Below, one piece after another: positions 1 through 7,946 of a stretch of DNA of 64,000 bases. The stretch spans positions 1 to 64,000 of the forward strand of contig UQHV01000005.1 in assembly GCA_900540895.1 (NCBI GenBank), written 5' to 3'. The position numbers and the translations under genes were made by a program. Below the pieces are notes generated by a model. The model was not told the origin of the DNA and did no database searches. It saw only the letters and a program-made list of their open reading frames with translations. The DNA is from an uncultured Collinsella sp. GTDB taxonomy: Bacteria > Actinomycetota > Coriobacteriia > Coriobacteriales > Coriobacteriaceae. Position 1 is the stretch's first letter; every line of letters starts with the position of its first letter.

Positions 1-72
1 CCGTTCGACTTGCATGTGTTAGGCGCGCCGCCAGCGTTCATCCTGAGCCAGGATCGAACTCTCCGTCCAAAA
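1..72 (-). rRNA. 16S rRNA, 5' end (partial)
   Basis: The reverse complement carries the universal 16S start: the GAGTTCGATCCTGGCTCAG primer site, then the GATGAACGCTGGCGGC stretch and the ACATGCAAGTCGAACGG helix. Only the first ~70 nt lie in the window and the gene reads leftward out of it. The exact mature 5' end is estimated from the usual offset to the primer site. Confidence 0.97.
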
Positions 73-599
73 TAAATGGGCTTCGAGCCCGTCCGGTCCT
101 CACAACTGTTACGCTGATCGGTTCCGTTCGATTCATATGGTTCTAGTATAGGAAAAGGAATTTCTCGGGGCCGCCTCTCGGCGGCCTTGCGAAAAACAAA
201 TCCAAGTTAGACCATTTCAAATGGTTCGATGTCTGCCCGGATGCGACACTCAATGTGTCCATCCTCGCAGTATCCGGTTCTCAAGGTGCACGCCTGCGCG
301 GCTGATCCGGTTCCACCGGGCCGCGCGGCAAGGAGATATATTGCCAGACCGGAGGGGCGCCGGGGGCGGGAATCGCGCACTCCATATTTTGTTCACAAAT
401 GAATAGATCCCTCAGTCGCGTCACTGAGGTTAAAACTGAAGCATTGGCTTCTGATATTGGCGATGACCAGCTGTTTTACGAGTATTGAGACATCGGTCAT
501 CTCTGGAGCGCTACTTTACTCCAAAGGCATCAGCTATTTGTTTCCCATCGGTAAAAGGCGGGTTTTGTTCGCCAAGCGTTCTTATATATAGATAGATAC

Positions 600-656
600 G
601 GGTTCGAACCCATGAAAGGGCGACAAAAAAGACGGCCAACCGAAGTTGACCGTCTC
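600..656 (-). terminator. Second terminator with a T-arm copy behind it
   Basis: On the minus strand a GACGG-stem/TTCG-loop hairpin (631-654) is followed by six T residues (625-630): a textbook intrinsic terminator. Just beyond it (600-611) is a T-arm sequence GGGTTCGAACCC. The same order, terminator then T-arm copy, occurs at 779-836, so the arrangement is repeated in tandem. Confidence 0.7.
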
Positions 657-667
657 AACAATCTTTG

Positions 668-790
668 GGTGGGCCGTCAGGGGTTCAGCCTGCTTCGCAG
701 GCGGCCGCTGCGGCGCTTTCGCGCCTTGCGCGCTGCGCTGGCAAACGCTCATACGTTTCCTCAGCTCCGCGCCCTTTCGGGTTCGAACCC
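668..790. repeat. tRNA-tail three-hairpin element, copy A
   Basis: The left end (668-686) is an exact 19-nt copy of the tRNA-Lys 3' end at 845-863, same orientation. The copy stops inside the T-loop and is followed by three perfect hairpins: 688-702 (GCCTGC/GCAGGC), 712-725 (GGCGC/GCGCC) and 743-758 (AAACG/CGTTT). It ends in a T-arm, GGGTTCGAACCC at 779-790, followed by bases that do not match tRNA-Lys. Copies B (9527-9662) and C (47027-47166) share order and spacing but not stem sequence. Confidence 0.75.
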
Positions 791-803
791 GTGCCGCGGT
801 AAC

Positions 804-836
804 AAAAAAGCGGCCGGCATCCGCCAGTCGCTTTTC
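804..836 (-). terminator. tRNA-Lys terminator
   Basis: On the minus strand, ten bases after tRNA-Lys, a GC-rich hairpin with one A-C mismatch is followed by six T residues. It should end the monocistronic tRNA-Lys transcript. Confidence 0.7.
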
Positions 837-846
837 TATTCTATGG

Positions 847-919
847 TGGGCCGTCAGGGGTTCGAACCCTGGACCTTGGGATTAAAAGTCCCCTGCTCTG
901 CCAGCTGAGCTAACGGCCC
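847..919 (-). tRNA. tRNA-Lys (TTT)
   Basis: The reverse complement folds as a cloverleaf. The acceptor arms are GGGCCGT and ACGGCCC, the D-arm contains AGCTCAGCTGG, the anticodon loop is CTTTTAA (anticodon TTT) and the T-arm contains GGGTTCGAACCCC. The tail continues ACC, so CCA is not fully encoded. Confidence 0.96.
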
Positions 920-928
920 GCGGGTGGC

Positions 929-957
929 ATTGTACCACGGTCTGGGACTATTCCCAA
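929..957 (-). promoter_or_regulatory. Promoter of tRNA-Lys
   Basis: On the minus strand TTGGGA (952-957) and TACAAT (929-934) are separated by 17 nt, with the tRNA 5' end nine bases downstream of the -10. The promoter overlaps the stop codon of the upstream aminopeptidase gene. Confidence 0.6.
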
Positions 958-2228
958 CTCCATTGGCCGTTCTGGAAAATCACAACTTCACGTCCATCAG
1001 GCGTAATGCCCGTAATATCGATGTCGTCCGTGCCGATCATAAAATCGACGTGCGTGCTCGAGACGTTAACGCCATGCTCCAGGAGCTCCTCCTTGGACAT
1101 GTCATACCCACCCTCGATGCATTCGGGGAAACCGACACCTAGCGCGAGATGGCAGCTAGCGTTCTCGTCATAGAGTGTGTCATAGAACAGAACGCCGCTT
1201 TCGCGGATCGGAGTGTTCTTGGAAATGAGCGCGACCTCGCCCAGATGAGCGGCACCTTCATCGGTGTCAATAATGCTCGCAAGCGTTGCCTTGCCCACGC
1301 GGGCGTCGTAGTCCACCACGCGGCCGCCCTCGAACTTAATCCAAAAATCTTCGACTTTATTGCCGTGGTGGATGAGCGGCATGGCCGAGTACACGATACC
1401 GTCGGCGCGCATGCGATCGGGCGAGGTGAAGACTTCCTCGGTGGGAATGTTGGGGAAGAAGGGGTGTCCATCGGGCGTCTTGCCCTTGCCGCCGGCCCAC
1501 TCGTGACCCTTCGTCATGCCAATCGTCAGATCGGTTCCATTTGCCGCGGTGTAATGCAAGTAGTCGAAACGATTGTCGTTCAGGAAACGCAGGTTCTTTT
1601 CGAATGCGGCGTCATGGAGTTCCCAGTCGCTCTCCGGGTCCTGGCCATCGGCGCGCGCGGTGTGCAGAATCGCATTCCACAGTTTATAGATTGCAACCTC
1701 ATCGGCGTCTCCTGGGAACACCTCGTGCGCCCAAGCCACGACCGGAGCGCCGGCGATGCACCACGGATTGATGTTGTAATCCAGTCCGCGGCGGAAAACT
1801 TTGCACTGCGTATTCCTCGCCTTTGATGCCGCGGCCGGCTTGGCTGGATCGATGCCCTTGAGGGCCGCAGGATCCGCACCTTCGATAAAGACAAAGCAGG
1901 CACCATCCTGGGCCAAGGAATCCAGCTGCATGCGCTTCCACTCGGGTGTCTGCTCAAAATAGCTTTTCTCGACATGCTCGTACGTGAGCCTCGTCACGGC
2001 ATCATCGGCCCAAATGACCGTCACGTGGCCGGCGGCGGCAGCATAGGCCTCCGCGACCACCACGCGCGCAAACGGCGCGCACTCGACCGGAGACTGAACG
2101 ACGACCTCCTGGCCGGGCTTGACGTTTACGCCCTTGCGGACGACCAGGCGCGCGTAGTTTTTAATCTTGGGCTCCAGGGCCTTCATGCCCTCCAGAGCCT
2201 CTTCGACCGTCAGGGCAGCTCGAATCAT
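948..2228 (-). CDS. Aminopeptidase, M29 family (AmpS-like)
   Basis: A 426-residue protein of the M29 (thermophilic metallo-aminopeptidase) family, cytoplasmic dimetal enzymes that remove N-terminal residues from peptides. Family hallmarks near the C-terminus are the metal-ligand stretches NIPTEEVFTSPD, GEVALI, FYDTLYDENASCHLALG and STHVDFMIG. I start at the ATG at 2228 because GGAG lies six bases upstream; an ATG four codons earlier has no ribosome binding site. The gene stands alone, with a tRNA-Lys promoter overlapping its end. Substrate range cannot be read from sequence. Confidence 0.9.
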   Translation of the reverse strand: MIRAALTVEEALEGMKALEPKIKNYARLVVRKGVNVKPGQEVVVQSPVECAPFARVVVAEAYAAAAGHVTVIWADDAVTRLTYEHVEKSYFEQTPEWKRMQLDSLAQDGACFVFIEGADPAALKGIDPAKPAAASKARNTQCKVFRRGLDYNINPWCIAGAPVVAWAHEVFPGDADEVAIYKLWNAILHTARADGQDPESDWELHDAAFEKNLRFLNDNRFDYLHYTAANGTDLTIGMTKGHEWAGGKGKTPDGHPFFPNIPTEEVFTSPDRMRADGIVYSAMPLIHHGNKVEDFWIKFEGGRVVDYDARVGKATLASIIDTDEGAAHLGEVALISKNTPIRESGVLFYDTLYDENASCHLALGVGFPECIEGGYDMSKEELLEHGVNVSSTHVDFMIGTDDIDITGITPDGREVVIFQNGQWSWE

Positions 2229-2255
2229 GTGCCACTCCATCTATCTATAGAACAG

Positions 2256-2287
2256 TAAAAAGGCGCGCCGCAAAAACGACGCGCCTT
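2256..2287 (-). terminator. Terminator of the purC operon
   Basis: On the minus strand an AAGGCGCG/CGCGCCTT hairpin is followed by a T-run, 31 bases after the stop of the membrane protein gene that ends at 2318. Confidence 0.75.
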
Positions 2288-2317
2288 ATATCTTAGCGAT
2301 AAGTATGTATGCAAACG

Positions 2318-2893
2318 CTACTTCTTCTTGGAGTCCTTCTGGTCCTCCTCGGCAGCCGCGCGCTCAATAAGAGCGTTGAGCTTGTTCTCGGACATGCCCT
2401 CGGCCTGCGCGCGGTACATGTTGCGCAAGGGACGAATACGAGCGAAGTCGTAGATAAAGTCACCTAGGATGATGACATAGGACAAAACGATGCCGACCAT
2501 CTGGACAGGGCTGGACACCATGCCAGCGGGAGCGAAGTACAGCGAGGCCCAAATTGCCACGACGAGCACCATGCCAATGGCGAGCACAATCCACCAGATG
2601 CGACGGCGCTTGGTGTAGTCCTCGTCCTGCTTGAGGAGGATATTCGACACCGTATAGATGCGGTCCTCCTTGGCGCGCTGCTTGGCCTTGCGGGCGCGCT
2701 TCTCCTCTTTAGAGAGGCCCTCGAGGTTCTCGCCCTTCTCGAGCTCTTTGCGGCGTGCCTTAGACGAAGCCGGCACGATGCGAACGGAGCTCGCTGCTTG
2801 GCGGGCGGGCTTAGCAGATGCGGCAGACTTGCGCGCAACCCCGGTAACTTCGTGGGATTGCGTGCGCTTGTTCGTGGCGCTACGGGTACTCAC
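2318..2893 (-). CDS. Small membrane protein of unknown function
   Basis: 191 residues. The first ~85 are basic and low-complexity (Ala, Lys, Arg). Two membrane segments follow (about 101-121 and 130-150), then a charged tail ending DQKDSKKK. It may be a remote relative of the actinobacterial DUF3043 proteins, but I do not claim this. The GTG start directly follows the purC stop (TAAGTG) and uses an AAGGAG inside the purC end, so the two genes are translationally coupled. The function is unknown and the link to purine synthesis may be only positional. Confidence 0.75.
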   Translation of the reverse strand: MSTRSATNKRTQSHEVTGVARKSAASAKPARQAASSVRIVPASSKARRKELEKGENLEGLSKEEKRARKAKQRAKEDRIYTVSNILLKQDEDYTKRRRIWWIVLAIGMVLVVAIWASLYFAPAGMVSSPVQMVGIVLSYVIILGDFIYDFARIRPLRNMYRAQAEGMSENKLNALIERAAAEEDQKDSKKK

Positions 2894-3781
2894 TTATGCG
2901 TTCTCCTTCATGCTTGTGAACTGGGAGCCGGTGATGATCTGGAAGGCCTCGCGATAGCGCTCGGACGTGCCATCGATGACCTCGGCGGGCAGGTGCGGGG
3001 TCTCCCCCGTCATATCCCAGTTGGCCTTGAGCCAATTGCGGACGAATTGCTTGTCGTAGCTAGGCTGGATCTTGCCCTCCTCGTAGCTGGCAGCAGGCCA
3101 GAAACGGCTGGAGTCGGGCGTGAGGCACTCGTCGATCAGCGTGACCTTGCCATCAATAACACCAAACTCGAACTTGGTGTCGGCAATGATGATGCCACGG
3201 GTCGCGGCGTACTCGGCAGCGGCCTTGTAGATCTTGAGGGAAAGGTCACGAATCTGCGTGGCGATGTCCTCGCCCACGATCTCGCAGCAACGCTCGAACG
3301 AGATGTTCTCGTCGTGGTCACCGATCTCGGCCTTCGTGGACGGCGTGAACAACGGCTCGGGAAGCTTGGAAGCCTCGGTCAGGCCCTCAGGCAGCTGGAT
3401 GCCGCAGACGGTGCCGTTCTCGTCGTAGGTCTTCTTGCCCGAACCGGTCAGATAGCCGCGGACGATGCACTCGATAGGAATCGTCTGGGCCTTCTTAACC
3501 AGCATGGCGCGGCCAGCGAGGTAGTCACGATACTCAGCAAACTCCTCGGGGAAATCCGCCGGGTCGATGGAAACGAGATGGTTGGGGACGATGTCGGCAA
3601 ACTTATCGAACCAGAATGCCGAGATGCGATTGAGCACCTCTCCCTTAAACGGAATCTCGTCGGGAAGAATGAAGTCGAACGCAGAAATGCGGTCGGTGGC
3701 GACCATCAGCAGGTTTTCACCGGCATCGTAAATATCACGAACCTTGCCACGGGAATCCGGACGACGCTCCATCGTTGTCAC
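2894..3781 (-). CDS. purC: Phosphoribosylaminoimidazole-succinocarboxamide synthase
   Basis: SAICAR synthase: joins CAIR and aspartate with ATP in de novo purine synthesis. 295 residues, usual for the longer PurC type. Recognisable are RGKVRDIYDAGENLLMVATD at the start, ISAFDFILPDEIPFKG, IECIVRGYLTGSGKK and IDECLTPDSSRFW. I start at GTG 3781 because AAGGAG lies at the right distance; a GTG three codons earlier overlaps that site. It is the first gene of a two-gene unit with the downstream membrane protein. Confidence 0.95.
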   Translation of the reverse strand: MTTMERRPDSRGKVRDIYDAGENLLMVATDRISAFDFILPDEIPFKGEVLNRISAFWFDKFADIVPNHLVSIDPADFPEEFAEYRDYLAGRAMLVKKAQTIPIECIVRGYLTGSGKKTYDENGTVCGIQLPEGLTEASKLPEPLFTPSTKAEIGDHDENISFERCCEIVGEDIATQIRDLSLKIYKAAAEYAATRGIIIADTKFEFGVIDGKVTLIDECLTPDSSRFWPAASYEEGKIQPSYDKQFVRNWLKANWDMTGETPHLPAEVIDGTSERYREAFQIITGSQFTSMKENA

Positions 3782-3812
3782 GTGAGTCACTCCTTACCTA
3801 AATACGACAGAA

Positions 3813-3832
3813 ATGCGGGTTCTTTCCCGCAT
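3813..3832 (-). terminator. Weak hairpin between kinase gene and purC
   Basis: ATGCGGG/CCCGCAT stem with a six-base loop in the 109-bp gap between the histidine kinase stop and purC. The T-run on the minus strand is interrupted, so it may be an inefficient terminator or part of a purC leader. Confidence 0.4.
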
Positions 3833-3890
3833 GTTTTCGCAAACTCGGAGCGGCAGGGACGCGGCCCCTCCTTCACCGAATAGCGAAAAG

Positions 3891-5456
3891 CTAGTGCTCC
3901 ATTGTAGTAGATGCCGCGTCTGCCGTGTGCTCGCGGGGCAGATGAATTGTAAAAGTCGTACCCTTTCCAAGCTCCGACTCCACGGATATGTAGCCATGGT
4001 GACGCTCGACAATCTGCTTGGTCACGGCGAGGCCGACGCCCAGGCCGCCAGCTTCGCGGGCGCGGCTGGCATCGGCGCGCCAAAACCGCCCGAAAATGCG
4101 CGACAGATCGTCTTTGGCAATACCGATGCCGGTATCAGAAACGGCAATGCTGACGTGCCTGCGGTCACTGAGCACCGACACCACGACCCAACCGCCCTCG
4201 GGGGTGTAGCGCATGGCGTTGCTCATGAGGTTGATAACACATTGCGTGATCATGTCGGGATCTGCCTCGACAACGTCATCGTGGCCCTGCGTCTCATCTG
4301 CAAAGCGCAAACGCAGGTCACGGTCGGCAAACAGGCGCTCCTGGCCATTCACAATCGATCGCACGAACGGAACCATGTCCACCGGTTCTAGATTGAGCGG
4401 AGCCGTGCTGTTTTCCATACGCGATAGGTCGAGCATCTGCTGCACCAGACGAGCCAGGCGACGCGTCTCGGAAGCAACGGTCTCCAAATGCTCATCGTCG
4501 GTGGGATACACGCCATCCTGCATGGCCTCGACCGTTGCGAGCATGGCCATAAGCGGCGTGCGAAGCTCGTGTGCAACGTCTGAGGTCAGGCGCTTCTCGT
4601 GTTTCATATCCTTCTCGAGCGAAGTGGCCATCTCATCGAAGGTCTCACCCAGCTGATCGATCTCGTCATCACCGCGCAGTCCCGTGCGAGCCGACAGGTC
4701 GCCGTCACGGATTTGCTTTGCGGTACTGGTGATGCGATGAATCGGCTTGGTGAGCATGCGCGACACGAGCGATCCGATAACGACCGAAATGCAGATTGCA
4801 ACAACCGCGGCGAGGGCCATGGCGTTAAAGGTCTTCTCCCTAAACGCAGAGTCCGCCTTGGTGAGCAGAGCGTCGGAGCCGATGGCCCACAGCTTTACCT
4901 GTCCGACATGCTCGCCGGAAGACGTTACAATCTCGACGTTAGCAACGCTATCGGAGTCGGTTGGAGCAGACGAGACCGGGCTATGCGATGCCCTCTTGCC
5001 GCTCGTGTCGTCGGTCGTAGCCTGGTTTTCGCGTACATCGGCGGTGGCGCTTGCCGAGGGCCAGGAATCGTCATAAACGATCACGCCCTTTTTATTGACG
5101 ACCTGCATGCCCAGATCGTCGGAAACCAAACTCGACGTTGCGACCGTGCGCAGTTCTCCCGCGGTCCAAGAGCCGTTTTCCTCATATGAGGTCGCCAACT
5201 TCTCGGCAGCGGAATTTGCGATTTCGACGATATTGGAGCGTGTGTAATCCGAAAAGACCGTGCCCCACACAACAGAGACAACGCCCACCAGCACCAATAC
5301 TGTCATGAGCGATGTCAGAGCAAAAGCAAGTGCCATGCGCGAGGGATAGCTCATCGTTGGCCGTGAATCGGAACGAGGCGTGTTCCAACTAGCCTTGGAA
5401 CCCGCCTCGCTCTCCTGCTTGTGCTTTTGTCCGATTTCAAAGCGCGCAGGTGTCAT
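3891..5456 (-). CDS. Sensor histidine kinase
   Basis: 521-residue membrane kinase. A cytoplasmic N-terminal stretch is followed by a membrane segment at about 41-66, an extracytoplasmic sensor region of ~140 residues, a second membrane segment near 211-235, a HAMP linker, the phosphoacceptor HELRTPLM (about residue 295), and an ATP-binding domain with NLMSNAMRY (N), DTGIGI (G1) and GLGVGLAV (G2). All catalytic boxes are intact. It starts 12 bases after the response regulator stop and is its cognate partner. The signal is unknown; the sensor region has no domain I recognise. Confidence 0.94.
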   Translation of the reverse strand: MTPARFEIGQKHKQESEAGSKASWNTPRSDSRPTMSYPSRMALAFALTSLMTVLVLVGVVSVVWGTVFSDYTRSNIVEIANSAAEKLATSYEENGSWTAGELRTVATSSLVSDDLGMQVVNKKGVIVYDDSWPSASATADVRENQATTDDTSGKRASHSPVSSAPTDSDSVANVEIVTSSGEHVGQVKLWAIGSDALLTKADSAFREKTFNAMALAAVVAICISVVIGSLVSRMLTKPIHRITSTAKQIRDGDLSARTGLRGDDEIDQLGETFDEMATSLEKDMKHEKRLTSDVAHELRTPLMAMLATVEAMQDGVYPTDDEHLETVASETRRLARLVQQMLDLSRMENSTAPLNLEPVDMVPFVRSIVNGQERLFADRDLRLRFADETQGHDDVVEADPDMITQCVINLMSNAMRYTPEGGWVVVSVLSDRRHVSIAVSDTGIGIAKDDLSRIFGRFWRADASRAREAGGLGVGLAVTKQIVERHHGYISVESELGKGTTFTIHLPREHTADAASTTMEH

Positions 5457-5467
5457 ATGTGATTTCC

Positions 5468-6190
5468 CTATTTCTCGTCCGACTTATCGGTCTTGGCCGG
5501 AGCCTCGAAGCGATAGCCGACACCATGGACGGTGTAGAGCCACTTGGGCTTCTTGGGATCATCGCCCAGCTTGGCGCGAAGATTCTTCACGTGGCTATCG
5601 ATGGTGCGCTCATAGCCCTCAAAGTCATACCCGAGCACTTTCTCGACCAGCTCCATGCGGTTATACACACGGCCGGGATGGCGGGCAAGCGTGGTGAGCA
5701 GCTTGAACTCGGAAGCCGTCAGATCGACTTCCTTGCCCTCGACCAAGATCTTGTGGCCCGAGATATCGATGACCAGATCGCCGAAGTCGAGTACCTCGAC
5801 GGCGGGCTCGTCGGCCTGATGGGCACGGCGGAACAGAGCGCGAACGCGGGCGACGAGCTCGCGCGGCGAGAACGGCTTAATCAGATAGTCGTCGGCGCCG
5901 AGCTCAAGACCGATAATACGGTCCTCGATCTCGCCCTTAGCCGTCAGCATGATGATGGGGACATCCGAGGTATCGCGAATGGTGCGGCAAACGCGCTCGC
6001 CGGGGATCTTGGGGAGCATAAGGTCGAGCACGACCAGGTCGAACTGATGCTTCTCGAACTCCTCGATCGCGGACTGGCCGTCGCCGACGCCCACAACCCA
6101 GTAGCCTTCGCGCTCGAGATAGGCAGCGACGGCGTCACGGATTGCCTTCTCATCCTCGACCAGCAGAATCTTTTTTGCATCTGAAGCCAT
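5468..6190 (-). CDS. Response regulator, OmpR/PhoB family
   Basis: 240 residues. The receiver domain has the acidic pair in LLVEDEKA, the phosphoacceptor Asp in LVVLDLMLP, Thr in IIMLTAKG and Lys in DDYLIKPFSP. A C-terminal winged-helix DNA-binding domain follows (ASEFKLLTTLARHPGRVYNR ... YTVHGVGYRFEA). I start at ATG 6190, preceded by a G-rich ribosome binding site; the TTG seven codons earlier has none. It is first in the operon with the histidine kinase. The regulon is not deducible here. Confidence 0.95.
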   Translation of the reverse strand: MASDAKKILLVEDEKAIRDAVAAYLEREGYWVVGVGDGQSAIEEFEKHQFDLVVLDLMLPKIPGERVCRTIRDTSDVPIIMLTAKGEIEDRIIGLELGADDYLIKPFSPRELVARVRALFRRAHQADEPAVEVLDFGDLVIDISGHKILVEGKEVDLTASEFKLLTTLARHPGRVYNRMELVEKVLGYDFEGYERTIDSHVKNLRAKLGDDPKKPKWLYTVHGVGYRFEAPAKTDKSDEK

Positions 6191-6245
6191 AACACGGCCC
6201 CCCTGTCTCAATTAGCTAAGAACAAGCCCATTTTAACGCACCTGA

Positions 6246-6284
6246 GCCCGCCGGATGCCGCTATGACGCGGCAGCTCGGCGGGC
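6246..6284 (-). terminator. Hairpin after the lipoprotein gene
   Basis: A strong GCCCGCCG/CGGCGGGC hairpin with an inner TGCCGC/GCGGCA stem lies between the lipoprotein stop and the response regulator start. The T-run is poor on both strands, so it may be a terminator without a canonical tail or an mRNA-stabilising structure. Confidence 0.45.
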
Positions 6285-6343
6285 GGTACTCACAATTACA
6301 ACGCGTTTATTCCCCTGTTGGCGCCTTTTTAACCCCTCTAAGC

Positions 6344-7555
6344 TTAAAGAGAGAATAGACGTGCAGTGACCGTCTCTGGTATACCCTGGCTGTTGCGCAC
6401 CGTGGCGTACGTAAGGAATGAGTCCGATTTTCCCGCCGTAGCTGGATAATCGCCATACTCCAAAGCGCGGTCGGGCGACAGCAGCGAGCCATAGGTCTTG
6501 GCAGAGGTGTCGATCAGGAAATGCGACGCCTGTACCTTAACAAGGTATTTATTCTTCTTGCCAGCCGCACATGCGAGCGGCTCGCGGGACAGGAAGAGGT
6601 ACGGCCCTCCCTCATTACCGATATATGTGCCCATATTGCCCAGGCTGCCCACGCCACTATAGGCCGCCTCGATAGAAAACACGAAGGTATCGCCCATATA
6701 TACGGCCTCGAAAGGCGAGACTGACGAGGGAAGGACTAGCTGGGCACGTTTGGTGTTGTTGCCGTCGGTCAGATCGATTGCCGTTATGCCGTAGTAGACG
6801 CCCTCGTCGTTGCGGACACGCGGCGAGATGGTCAAAATGCCGTCGCTCGCGCGCGGGGCCGATGCAAAGCGGCCCGTCGATTTCCAAATTACCTCGGCCT
6901 TGGATTCATCAAGCGAGCGACGATAGCAAAACGAATCACTACTCGTTTTATTGCCGCCTGCCGAAGGCATTTTATACCAGATGACTGATGCCCCGAACGC
7001 CGTAAACAGCGGCGGATCGTAGTCCTTGCCACCTCGATCGAGCTCAACCACGTCGCCAGAGAGCGAAGCGCCCGACAGATTTTGAGCGTAGAGCTTCCAC
7101 GATGAATTGGCAAAGTTCATCTCAACCCACGCGAATACGCCGTCGCCGGCACGGACATCGTAGAATGCATATCCCGTGCCCTCGATAGGATCCTCGATTA
7201 ATGTGGTAAGCGAGCCATCGCCCAGGTTGAGCACACCGAGCGTGTTGGCGTGCAGTGCCGATGCGGGCGCCATCATTGCCGCGGCGTAATCGCCGTCGCA
7301 GTAGTACAGCAGCGTACCCAGAGGCAGCGTCCACGACGCCGCCGGCTCAAGATCGATGTCGACTGCCTCGTACTCATCCGTAATCGAGATGATTTTGGAA
7401 TCATCCTTGATAACCTGCGGCTCGCCGGCGGCATCATCGCTGGTGCCCGTTTTTTTCGAGCATCCGGCAAGCACCGTGGCAGCGCCCGCGGCAGCCCCAC
7501 CGAGTACAAAGCCGCGACGCGATATTCCGTTCTTGATGTGATCGGCGATACCCAT
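6344..7555 (-). CDS. Tat-exported lipoprotein, unknown function
   Basis: 403 residues. The N-terminus has a twin-arginine motif (SRRGFV, about 13-18), a hydrophobic stretch and a lipobox (LAGC, Cys about 32), so it should be exported folded and lipid-anchored outside the membrane. The mature part has short repeating beta-strand-like blocks (for example YDVRAGDGVFAWVEM, APRASDGILTISPRV) suggestive of a beta-propeller; that is inference. No catalytic motif is visible. Its ATG overlaps the stop of the upstream TSCPD gene (TAATG), so the two are co-translated. Confidence 0.85.
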   Translation of the reverse strand: MGIADHIKNGISRRGFVLGGAAAGAATVLAGCSKKTGTSDDAAGEPQVIKDDSKIISITDEYEAVDIDLEPAASWTLPLGTLLYYCDGDYAAAMMAPASALHANTLGVLNLGDGSLTTLIEDPIEGTGYAFYDVRAGDGVFAWVEMNFANSSWKLYAQNLSGASLSGDVVELDRGGKDYDPPLFTAFGASVIWYKMPSAGGNKTSSDSFCYRRSLDESKAEVIWKSTGRFASAPRASDGILTISPRVRNDEGVYYGITAIDLTDGNNTKRAQLVLPSSVSPFEAVYMGDTFVFSIEAAYSGVGSLGNMGTYIGNEGGPYLFLSREPLACAAGKKNKYLVKVQASHFLIDTSAKTYGSLLSPDRALEYGDYPATAGKSDSFLTYATVRNSQGIPETVTARLFSL

Positions 7556-7818
7556 TAGGCGATCTCGGTGCGAGCGGCCTCGATAGCGCGTGTAAGCTGG
7601 TCGGCGCAGGAGGTCTTTTTCATACCGCAGGTATTACCGGCGAGAACCTCGATTACGCGATCGGCAGGAGCGCCCTCGACCAGCTTGGAGATAGCCTTGA
7701 GATTGCCGTCGCAGCCGCCGGTAAACTCAACGCCCATCACCTTGTTGCCGTCATCGGAAAGATCAAGGTGAATATTGCGAGCGCACACGCCCTGAGGCTT
7801 GTAATCAAACGAAATCAT
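7555..7818 (-). CDS. TSCPD domain protein (TIGR03905 type)
   Basis: 87 residues matching the small stand-alone TSCPD family, related to the C-terminal domain of class II vitamin B12-dependent ribonucleotide reductase. Conserved Cys are present in VCARNIHL, TGGCDGNL, GNTCGMKKTSCADQL. The biochemical role of the stand-alone form is not established; a zinc or metal role is plausible from the cysteines. AGGGG precedes the ATG. It is the first gene of the pair with the Tat lipoprotein. Confidence 0.88.
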   Translation of the reverse strand: MISFDYKPQGVCARNIHLDLSDDGNKVMGVEFTGGCDGNLKAISKLVEGAPADRVIEVLAGNTCGMKKTSCADQLTRAIEAARTEIA

Positions 7819-7882
7819 GCGATCCCCTCTCAGAATGTTATTCGAGACGACTATTATCCCCGTCTTTCCCTAAATGCAACGA

Positions 7883-7920
7883 GGCGCTTTGCCGGCAACA
7901 CACATTACCAGCAAAGCGCC
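7883..7920 (-). terminator. Hairpin between purB and TSCPD gene
   Basis: A perfect GGCGCTTTGC/GCAAAGCGCC stem lies 27 bases after the purB stop. There is no clear T-run on the minus strand. It is likely the purB terminator, but atypical. Confidence 0.5.
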
Positions 7921-7946
7921 CTAAAAAGCTAACGTTATGCCCGAAC

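Larger units (their letters stand above)
73..846. other. Non-coding stretch between 16S and tRNA-Lys
   Basis: No convincing gene. The part next to 16S (73-600) should hold the leftward rRNA leader and promoters. I see a TATACT hexamer on the minus strand at 145-150 without a matching -35, and small hairpins at 170-187 and 412-431. From 600 to 836 lie two minus-strand terminators, tRNA T-arm copies and a three-hairpin element, listed separately. Open frames here translate tRNA-tail DNA and are not credible proteins. Confidence 0.6.

Noticed and set aside
145..150. TATACT as an rRNA promoter -10
   Set aside because: No -35 at any normal spacing and a GC hairpin lies there; not strong enough to call.
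612..908. Open frames reading GRQGFEPWTLGLKVPCS
   Set aside because: This is tRNA-Lys and its tail copies translated in sense-free frames, a well-known artefact; no ribosome binding site.
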